NCBI GenBank assembly: GCA_963781805.1
Contig: CAWAHF010000004.1
Span: forward strand, 992,001-1,056,000
DNA from: JAFGPL01 sp963781805
GTDB lineage: Bacteria > Bacteroidota > Bacteroidia > Bacteroidales > UBA10428
Length of the DNA stretch: 64,000 bases
Direction: 5' to 3'
The position numbers and the translations under genes are program-made. Position 1 is the stretch's first letter, and every line of letters begins with the position of its first letter. Below are positions 57,046 through 64,000 of the stretch, piece by piece. A model generated the notes under the pieces. It saw nothing but the letters and a program-made list of their open reading frames with translations, was not told the DNA's origin and did no database searches.

Positions 57046-57382
57046 TGAAGCGGTTTTTACAATATTATATACAAATCACAACTTCTCCACAACAGTAACT
57101 ATATGTTGTGATATATGTATTTCACTGCAATTTTAAATAGCCCAATAGAACCATGAAGAAAATAGCATCAAAAAGAGGAGATATCGGCACATGTTATACA
57201 TTTTGTTTACATCTTTCCCTTCAAAAAAATTCAATGCAGCCAGGCGTTAACAAGATATGATTTAAAGCACAGTTGAGATAAAAAAATAGGTAGTAAGCCA
57301 GAGATATTGCTTCCTAAAATCTGACTTGTTTAATTTGGGTACCTGCTCAATTGTGTTTTATCCCTACCTATTCAGGTTCTTA
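57046..57382. other. Intergenic stretch without recognisable features
   Basis: AT-rich sequence between the end of the plus-strand operon and the next leftward remnant. A weak inverted repeat (CACAAC/GTTGTG around 57097-57114) is the only candidate terminator for the operon. No gene or motif recognised. Confidence 0.5.
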
Positions 57383-57414
57383 TATTAAAAAACCCGTGTA
57401 AAAAATACACGGGT
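57383..57414 (-). terminator. Terminator behind the decayed T9SS gene
   Basis: ACCCGTGTA (57392-57400), AAAAA, TACACGGGT (57406-57414): perfect 9-bp stem; on the minus strand it is followed by TTTTTAATATA. It still sits 32 bases beyond the stop of the leftward remnant. Confidence 0.8.
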
Positions 57415-57446
57415 AATGATAGGTTTTCAGGCTATTTTGATAACCT

Positions 57447-57835
57447 TTAAAGAACAGTTAGTTTTTTAGACAAAGACCAGTCGTTGTTTTTGACCATTAC
57501 CAGATAGATACCTTTATTAAGCGGAAAGTTCAAATCAATTTTATCCGTATCCTGATAAGTTTCTCCAAAAATTTTACTGCCATTGAAAGAATAGAACTCA
57601 ACATGAACATTGCGTTCTATCTCCATACCGGACAGATCAATTGTAAATTCTCCCCCAACAGCCGGGTTTGGATAAATTTGTAAATCTTTGATGTCATCTG
57701 AGATACTTGCGCCGGTACTTCAAATACTTGGCAGTGACCATTGAGAGTTCACATGGGTTGTGTTTGCCCATTGACCAAAAGGGTCGCCATTACAGGTCCT
57801 GCCCATGCCGTCAAGGAATAATCTTTATTGTATTG
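57447..57835 (-). pseudogene. Remnant of a secreted protein: ricin-type lectin end and T9SS sorting domain
   Basis: Read leftward, the first part gives DGMGRTCNGDPFGQWANTTH and NSQWSLPSI, like the end of a ricin-B-type carbohydrate-binding domain, then an in-frame TGA, then a complete type IX sorting domain (IYPNPAVGGEFTIDLSG, LVMVKNNDWSLSKKLTVL, stop at 57447). A one-base frame change near 57812 breaks the upstream reading. No catalytic domain is left. It shows that another secreted binding enzyme once stood here in the opposite orientation to the operon. Confidence 0.7.
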
Positions 57836-57930
57836 GTAATTAGATTATTCCCTGTGGTCATGAAAAAGGTTCTTCACTCCGTTGAGAATGACAAGAAGGG
57901 ATGAAACGCAGACTTTTTAGATAACCCAAT

Positions 57931-58465
57931 TTACATTTCCTTTTTTTGTTCAATAAATTGACGTGGGGTTTTACCAAATGCAGCCTGAAAGCATTTTGCA
58001 AAATAGGAATGATTTGAGAACCCCACCAAATACATCACCTCTGCAATGGTAAAATTCTTATTGGAAAGGTACATAGCTGCTTTTTTCATCCTGATTGATT
58101 TAATATAATCTACAGCAGTCATTCCCGTAAGCTGCTTCACCTTCCGGTAAAGTTGTTTCGAGCTTATATCGGCCAATTCGCACAGCATATTTACATTTAG
58201 CCCGGGATCGGCTATTTTATCTTCAACAATTTTGGTAATTTGTGCCAGTAGTTGAGAATAAAACGCTTCTTGATCAGGTTACTTCAGAAACATTTACCCA
58301 AAAACTAATTGAACATATAATTAACGAAAACCATTCCATACCCCCATTTAACACTTTGGGCTTTGTCAAATCAGGTTGATATCCATCCTCTTCATATTTA
58401 CGGTAACCTCAACGGGAACCATTGTTCCGTCTTTTCGCTTGTGCATGCCTTCGTCTGAATTATTA
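57931..58465 (-). pseudogene. Collapsed hybrid two-component regulator (PAS fragment and AraC domain)
   Basis: Two pieces of one leftward gene with the middle deleted. At 58465-58370 a PAS fragment (DEGMHKRKDGTMVPVEVTVN). At 58279-57931 an AraC DNA-binding domain (LAQITKIVEDKIADPGLNVN onward to FGKTPRQFIEQKK) that matches almost residue for residue the end of the hybrid regulator at 62933. The kinase and receiver parts expected between them are absent; about 90 unrelated bases replace them. Without a sensor or a start it is probably not functional, although an internal ATG would give an 85-aa AraC-type peptide. Confidence 0.7.
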
Positions 58466-58681
58466 TTCAAACAATTATTTTTTTCAGATACCTTACTTAT
58501 GAATATATAGTATAATTGTTGAACAAGATTAAATAATTAGTTAACTTAACAATACAAAATATTAAATTTTAAAATGACAATTTGTACAAATAAAGAAAAT
58601 GAGGAAAGTATACGTTGTCATAAAATACTGACAGTTATTGTTTTGTCGATTATCAGGTCACTTTTATTATTCTTACAAGAT

Positions 58682-61600
58682 ATGGGGAAAGTAAGGATTA
58701 AATTATTGATCCTACTATCCGGGCTGCTGTTAAACCCACTCTATGTTTTCACTCAATCAAAACCTATAACTTTTGAGTACCTGACAGTTGACGATGGCCT
58801 GTCAGATAATAGAATACAGTCAATATACAGGGACCACAAGGATTATTTATGGATTGGGACTTCACAGGGACTGAATAAGTTTGACGGGAGTAATATTACA
58901 ATATTTGAACAGATGGATGATCAAACTGGGTCAATTAGTGATAATAATATACATTGTATTTATGAAGACGCCAGTAATAATTTATGGATTGGTACCACAA
59001 ATGGCCTGAATTTATTTAACCCCCAATCCGGTACTTTTACTAAATTTTATATTGATTTGTCAGATTCAACACTCTACTTTACTAATAATATTACATGTAT
59101 TCTTGAAGATCATACCGGCAACCTATGGGTTACTTATAACAACAGTGAGGTTGGATTGGTCAAATGGGATTATACTAAAAATAGCTACTCACGATATCAT
59201 ATCAAAGGTCAGGAAATTCGTTTAATGAGTATACAGGAAGATTCCAAGGGTCGGTTATGGATTGTTTCTAATGGATCGGGTGTTTATCATTTTGATCCAA
59301 ATACTGAAAAATTCACATTTTACAACGATCCTGAGATAAATACAGGTAATAATACTCATAAAAAATTATTTATTGACAATAAAGATATATTATGGATTGG
59401 TACCGCCGGCAATGGCCTTTATACATTTGATCCCAAAACTTCTAAATTTAGGCATTTTGGTATAAATATTGGGAATAAAGGTGTTAACCACCATCAAGTT
59501 TATGATATTATTCAACCGGACAATGACTATTTGCTAATAGGCACTGATCAAGGTGGCATTAATAAATTTAACATAAAATCAGAAACATTTGAATATATTG
59601 AACAAAACAATAATATTAAAAGAGGCCTGAACACAAATGGTATTTTAAGCCTGTTTCAAGATAAGGAAGGGATATTATGGGTGGGTACATCAAGGGGTGG
59701 CGTTAATTACAGCAACCCCAAACAATTTAAATTTAAGTTGTTTGAACGCAATGATAAAAATCAAAATTCATTATCCTATAATATAATCGGTTGTTTTTAT
59801 GAAGACGCGCAAGGTGTAATATGGATTGGTACAGATGGCGGTGGGCTTAATGCCTATGACCCGAAATCAGGAAATTTTAAAATATATAAACACGATCCGG
59901 CCAATCCGTATAGTATAAGTGGAAATGTTATACGTTGTATCGACGAAGACATTGATAATGATTTATGGATAGGGACATGGGATGCCGGTTTGAACCGATA
60001 CGACAGAAGCACAGGTAATTTTTATCATTATTTTCCCGATAAAAATGATCCGTCAAGTATTTCCAGCAAAACATCATGGTATCTAAAAATCGACCATAAC
60101 AACAGAATGTGGGTTGATGTTTTTGATAAAGGCCTGGAAATTTTTAGCAAACAAAATGGGGTTGTAAATCGGTTTTTTGAAGACCCGGAGAACCCAAGGT
60201 CATTAAGTAATAATTTTATATGGTTAATCTATGAGGATCGACAACACAATATTTGGATATGCAAACCTGATGGCATCAACCTATATGACAGTATATCGAA
60301 TTCTTTTACCATTTACAACCATTTTCCTGACAATGATATCAGCGCATTTTGCAGGGACAGGGAAGGGAAATTATGGGCAGGAAGTGCAAATAAGGGCCTT
60401 TTTTTATTTGAAATGGATGGCACAGTTGTTAAAACCTATGATAAAAATAAAGGGTTGGCAAATAATACCATTCATGCCATAGTAGAAGACGATAATGGGA
60501 ACTTGTGGATTTCAACCAATAATGGGATAAGCCATTTTAATCAGAAAACACAGAAATTCAGGAATTATAATAAAAGTGATGGTCTTCAGGGTAACGCATT
60601 TTTTCAACAGTCATTTCTGAAAACCAGAAACGGTGAAATATATTTTGGTGGATTTAACGGGTTTAATTCGTTTCATCCCGATAGTGTTAAAGACAATTAT
60701 TTTGTGCCTAATGTATACATTACCGGATTTAAATTATTTAATAAACCTGTTCCAATAGGGACTAAAGGTTCGCCCTTGCAATACCATATAAACGAAACAA
60801 AACAAATAACATTAAACTGGCGGCAGTCAGTGTTTTCATTTGAATTTTGTGCTATAAATTATACCCATCCTGAGAAAAATGAATATGCTTACATGATGGA
60901 AGGATTTGAAAAAGAATGGAATTATGTTGGGAACAAGCGGGATGCAACTTATACAAACCTTGATGCCGGTGAATATGTTTTCAGGGTTAAAGCATCAAAT
61001 AATGATGGCGTATGGAATGAAGAAGGTACATCAATAAAATTAATTGTTAATCCACCTTTTTGGAATACCTGGTGGTTCAAGCTAATAATTGGTTTACTTA
61101 TCGCAATGGCAATATATGCTATTTATCGAATGCGTGTTTCTTCTTTAAAAAATCAGAAAAAGAAGTTGGAAGTACAAGTTACCAAAAGAACCCAGGAATT
61201 AAAAATCGCATATGGTAATATTAAGAATATCAGCGACTTTGGTCAGAAAATAACTTCTAATTTGGATTATAGCGCTATAAATAAAATGATTAATAATTAT
61301 CTCAAAACCATTTTTGATGATTTTGATTTTGGAATTGGCATTTTTAATCCTGATAAAGAAGTAATTGAATACAGGATGTTTTTCAAAGACGGCAACCTGG
61401 TTTCCCCATATGAACGACCCTTATCCAATAAAAATAGTTTTTCGGTTTATTGCATTGAAAACCAGAAAATTGTATTTATCAATAATTTAGAAAAAGAATA
61501 TAAAAAATATATCTCAGAATACCCGGATTTTTCGGCGTCGAGAATTCCAAATTCAATCATTAATATTCCACTTACCGTAAAAGGAAAGAAAATTGGCCTG

Positions 61601-62587
61601 CTGGCTATCAATAGTATGAAGAATGATGCATTTAGTGATCATGATCTGTTAAAATTACAAACACTGGCAGCTTATATTGCAATTGCACTTGATAACGCCG
61701 AGTCCCACGCCGCATTGCAAAATAATAACAAGCTATTATTAAAAAGACAGAAAAAAATAGAGGAACAAAGTGAATATATAAACGAAACCAATACTCTTTT
61801 AGAAGAGCGTCAGCAGCAAATTGAAGAGCAATCGGAAGAATTGAGGGCACAGACCGAAGAGTTGTTTGCTGCAAATGTGGATTTGAAAAACTCGAATGCT
61901 ACCAAAGATAAGTTGTTTTCTATCATAGCACATGACCTTAAAAATCCTTTTAACGCGGTATTAGGTTTTTCAGAGCTTATTCTTAATAAATGGGATAAAA
62001 TTGAAAATAGTAAAATGAAGCAAATGGTTGAAACAATATATTCATCGTCAAAAAACATTTTTAACTTGTTGGAAAACCTTTTACAATGGTCTACGTCTCA
62101 AATGGGTAACATTAGGTACAAACCTGAAAATATTTTATTGTATAACCTTGCAAAAGAAAATATAGATTTACTTTCAAATCTTATAACACAAAAAAATAAT
62201 TCTGTTGAGTTAAATATTCCAAAAGATCTCTATTGCTTTGCAGATCAACAAATGATCAAAACAGTGATTAGAAATTTATTGACCAATGCCATAAAATATA
62301 CTGAAAACGGAACCATTACATTAAGTTCAGAAATTCAAGAAGATAGAGTAATAATTTCTATTGAAGATACGGGAATTGGTATAGCAGAAGAAAAACTCGT
62401 CAACTTGTTCGAAGTTGAAAAATCAAAATCCACCCGAGGCACACAAGGTGAACAGGGAACAGGTTTGGGGTTAATATTATGCAAAGAATTAGTTGTCAAT
62501 AATGGTGGTATGATAGTTGCCAAAAGTATTGTAAATAAGGGATCAACAGTTGTGTTCACATTACCAATGCATCCACCTGAAAATTAA
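58682..62587 (+). CDS. Two-component-propeller sensor histidine kinase without output domain
   Basis: A 1301-aa inner-membrane sensor. The start at 58682 gives a good signal sequence (MGKVRIKLLILLSGLLLNPL); an ATG 36 codons upstream is less likely. Periplasmic part: many Reg_prop propeller repeats (pattern LWIGT.GGLN, about 40-700) and a Y_Y_Y domain (about 705-790). A membrane helix at about 797-818 is followed by a GAF-like domain (about 855-1015), a coiled coil (about 1015-1070), HisKA with H1084 in AHDLKNPF, and HATPase_c with NLLTNAIKYT, DTGIGIAEE and GTGLGLILCKE. Unlike classic hybrid systems of this class it ends there, with no receiver and no AraC domain. Partner unknown; the adjacent hybrid regulator is one candidate. 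Confidence 0.9.
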   Translation: MGKVRIKLLILLSGLLLNPLYVFTQSKPITFEYLTVDDGLSDNRIQSIYRDHKDYLWIGTSQGLNKFDGSNITIFEQMDDQTGSISDNNIHCIYEDASNNLWIGTTNGLNLFNPQSGTFTKFYIDLSDSTLYFTNNITCILEDHTGNLWVTYNNSEVGLVKWDYTKNSYSRYHIKGQEIRLMSIQEDSKGRLWIVSNGSGVYHFDPNTEKFTFYNDPEINTGNNTHKKLFIDNKDILWIGTAGNGLYTFDPKTSKFRHFGINIGNKGVNHHQVYDIIQPDNDYLLIGTDQGGINKFNIKSETFEYIEQNNNIKRGLNTNGILSLFQDKEGILWVGTSRGGVNYSNPKQFKFKLFERNDKNQNSLSYNIIGCFYEDAQGVIWIGTDGGGLNAYDPKSGNFKIYKHDPANPYSISGNVIRCIDEDIDNDLWIGTWDAGLNRYDRSTGNFYHYFPDKNDPSSISSKTSWYLKIDHNNRMWVDVFDKGLEIFSKQNGVVNRFFEDPENPRSLSNNFIWLIYEDRQHNIWICKPDGINLYDSISNSFTIYNHFPDNDISAFCRDREGKLWAGSANKGLFLFEMDGTVVKTYDKNKGLANNTIHAIVEDDNGNLWISTNNGISHFNQKTQKFRNYNKSDGLQGNAFFQQSFLKTRNGEIYFGGFNGFNSFHPDSVKDNYFVPNVYITGFKLFNKPVPIGTKGSPLQYHINETKQITLNWRQSVFSFEFCAINYTHPEKNEYAYMMEGFEKEWNYVGNKRDATYTNLDAGEYVFRVKASNNDGVWNEEGTSIKLIVNPPFWNTWWFKLIIGLLIAMAIYAIYRMRVSSLKNQKKKLEVQVTKRTQELKIAYGNIKNISDFGQKITSNLDYSAINKMINNYLKTIFDDFDFGIGIFNPDKEVIEYRMFFKDGNLVSPYERPLSNKNSFSVYCIENQKIVFINNLEKEYKKYISEYPDFSASRIPNSIINIPLTVKGKKIGLLAINSMKNDAFSDHDLLKLQTLAAYIAIALDNAESHAALQNNNKLLLKRQKKIEEQSEYINETNTLLEERQQQIEEQSEELRAQTEELFAANVDLKNSNATKDKLFSIIAHDLKNPFNAVLGFSELILNKWDKIENSKMKQMVETIYSSSKNIFNLLENLLQWSTSQMGNIRYKPENILLYNLAKENIDLLSNLITQKNNSVELNIPKDLYCFADQQMIKTVIRNLLTNAIKYTENGTITLSSEIQEDRVIISIEDTGIGIAEEKLVNLFEVEKSKSTRGTQGEQGTGLGLILCKELVVNNGGMIVAKSIVNKGSTVVFTLPMHPPEN

Positions 62588-62665
62588 ATTTCTAATTGAA
62601 TTAAATATTATCTTGAATCGGATTAACAAGGTTCACTTGATATTTATTCTGTAAAACATGTTTTA

Positions 62666-62887
62666 CAGATAATCGACGATTGGGTGACGAACAGGCCACT
62701 GGGACTTATCTTTGAAGTGAAAGTTGGAAAATGAAAATTACTGATAAGCAGGGTAGGTATTTTGTAGGCTAACGATTTGCGCCCAGAGGCCCGGCAGCTT
62801 TTGTACAGTCTGATCAATTACAGGAAAAGTGATCGTTTTGATCCCAAAATTTCAGCCAGGATAGAGACAGTAAAATCACTGTTTTGA
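62666..62887 (+). pseudogene. Remnant of the 3' end of a GH2 gene
   Basis: One frame translates as QIIDDWVTNRPLGLIFEVKV, stop, KLLISRVGIL, stop, then LRPEARQLLYSLINYRKSDR and ends KSLF. This matches the C-terminus of the GH2 protein encoded at 52542-55451 (IIDDWVTNRPLGLIFEVKVG; RPEARQLFYSLINYMKSDRF). Two in-frame stops and no upstream coding sequence mark it as decayed. The rest of 62588-62932 holds nothing else recognisable. Confidence 0.85.
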
Positions 62888-62932
62888 GTTTGAATGGAAA
62901 ATTTGATTTTAGCCCTTATTAGATTTCTTTTT

Positions 62933-64000
62933 TTATTCGATAAACTGTCGAGGTGTTTTACCAAATTTGGCCAGAAAGCATTTTGCAAAATAGGAGTGAT
63001 TTGAAAACCCGACCATATACATTACTTCGGCAATGGTAAAGTTTTTATTGGAAAGATACATTGCTGCCTTTTTCATCCTGATTGATTTAATATAATCTAC
63101 AGCAGTAAGTCCGGTGAGTTGTTTTATCTTTCTGTATAGTTGCTTGGTGCTTGTATCCGCTAATTCGCATAGTATATTGACATTTAATTCGGGATCAGCA
63201 ATTTTTTCCTCAATAATTCTGGTAATCTTTGCCAGGAATTTTTCATCCAAAGACTCGGCTTTCTCCATTTTAGGTGAAGCAAGCTGCTCAATCCGGGCTT
63301 TTTTCTCAAGTAACTTTCTGTTTTCCAGTATTTGTTTTACACGTGAATACAAAATAGTTGAATCAAATGGTTTGGCAATAAAAGCTTCAATGTTTAATTG
63401 AATACTTTTAAGTTCAGTATCCTTATCATCTTTGGCCGTTAAAAATACCAGGGGTATAGCAGAAGTTAACGGATTATCTTTTAAACGTTGCGCCATTTCA
63501 AGGCCATCCATTACCGGCATCATCACATCGGCAATAATGATGTCGGGTTTTAGTTCCATACAAGCTTTAAGCCCTGTTTTGCCATTGTGTGCAATAATGC
63601 ATCTGTATTCGGCAATAAACGTATTGTAAATAAATTCGGCAATGGCCACATTGTCTTCAATTATGGCTATGAGTTGTTTGTCCTCATGGTCATTTAATGA
63701 ATTTTTATAAAATTGTTTTGTTTCGACGTTGGACTCCACAACCGGTAACCATATAGTAAAAGTCGTGCCCTGGCCTGTTTCGGAAATTACGTTTACCTGG
63801 CCGCCATGCAATTCAATATAATTTTTTACCAGAAACAACCCAATCCCTGTTCCTTCATGTCCTTTAGAATTCTCAGGGGACTGGAAAAATCGCTGAAAAA
63901 TGTATGGAAGGTCTTGCCTGGGAATCCCAATACCGGTGTCAGATAGCTTTATTTCAATGCTGCTATCCCGGGGATTGAAATTAAGGGACAATATGATGCT
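62933..64000 (-). CDS. Hybrid two-component system regulator, 3' part
   Basis: The C-terminal ~355 residues of a hybrid two-component protein that continues past the right edge (the frame is open to base 64000). In order: the end of a HATPase_c domain (DTGIGIPRQDLPYIF, GTGIGLFLVKNYIELHGG), a receiver domain (LIAIIEDN, phospho-acceptor in IIIADVMMPVMDG, conserved lysine in FIAKPFD) and an AraC-type DNA-binding domain (about the last 100 residues, ending GKTPRQFIE). Proteins of this class sense oligosaccharides in the periplasm and switch on PULs. It is likely a regulator of the enzyme genes in this window. A collapsed relative lies at 57931. Confidence 0.92.
   Translation of the reverse strand, partial: SIILSLNFNPRDSSIEIKLSDTGIGIPRQDLPYIFQRFFQSPENSKGHEGTGIGLFLVKNYIELHGGQVNVISETGQGTTFTIWLPVVESNVETKQFYKNSLNDHEDKQLIAIIEDNVAIAEFIYNTFIAEYRCIIAHNGKTGLKACMELKPDIIIADVMMPVMDGLEMAQRLKDNPLTSAIPLVFLTAKDDKDTELKSIQLNIEAFIAKPFDSTILYSRVKQILENRKLLEKKARIEQLASPKMEKAESLDEKFLAKITRIIEEKIADPELNVNILCELADTSTKQLYRKIKQLTGLTAVDYIKSIRMKKAAMYLSNKNFTIAEVMYMVGFSNHSYFAKCFLAKFGKTPRQFIE

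Overview
The window comes from a member of the Bacteroidota. Supporting signs are SusC/SusD pairs with lipobox-bearing SusD and SusE proteins, type IX secretion (T9SS) C-terminal sorting domains on several secreted enzymes, a hybrid two-component system ending in an AraC domain, TAnnTTTG-type -7 promoter boxes and A-rich leaders instead of Shine-Dalgarno sites. The T9SS domains together with plant-pectin enzymes suggest an environmental polysaccharide degrader (Marinilabiliales/Prolixibacteraceae-like is a guess). No rRNA or tRNA gene was seen.

Layout. 1-5436: the end of a kdp potassium-uptake operon (kdpB 3' part, kdpC, a small outer-membrane barrel protein, a KdpD sensory-domain protein, a separate HAMP-PAS histidine kinase). 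5437-9100: an accessory interval with a hairpin-rich leader, an uncharacterised 248-aa protein with its own terminator, a degenerate ~21-bp repeat array, a long run of short perfect hairpins, a truncated GIY-YIG nuclease gene and a broken IS4-type transposase. 9104-35119 (minus strand): a polysaccharide utilisation locus (PUL). It holds susC-susD-susE, a GH53 endo-galactanase, an operon of MFS sugar porter, DUF5107-TPR protein and GH43, two PL9 lyases, a second GH43 and an AraC regulator. 35481-57045 (plus strand, divergent): a second PUL with susC-susD, GH2, GH35, a double esterase, GH35, aldose 1-epimerase, GH2 and an SGNH acetylesterase. 57383-64000: decayed T9SS and hybrid-sensor genes, an intact propeller-type sensor kinase, a decayed GH2 tail and the 3' part of a hybrid two-component regulator.

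How the genes fit together (inference). GH53 (endo-beta-1,4-galactan), the exo-acting GH43/GH35/GH2 enzymes, the PL9 lyases (pectate or rhamnogalacturonan-I backbone) and the esterases point to galactan-decorated pectin (RG-I) or arabinogalactan as substrate. SusCD import oligosaccharides, GH35/GH2 release galactose, aldose epimerase feeds it to central metabolism, and the MFS porter with the cytoplasmic DUF5107 protein handles the final sugars. Two different shared upstream motifs (25 bp and 41 bp) tie separate transcription units together.

The most notable observations are a chimeric PL9 enzyme made by joining one neighbour's catalytic half to another neighbour's binding and sorting half, the hairpin array next to the broken nuclease and transposase genes, the uncharacterised gene cassette with flanking repeats, and several decayed copies of PUL genes (susD, GH2, hybrid sensor) that indicate past duplication of the locus.
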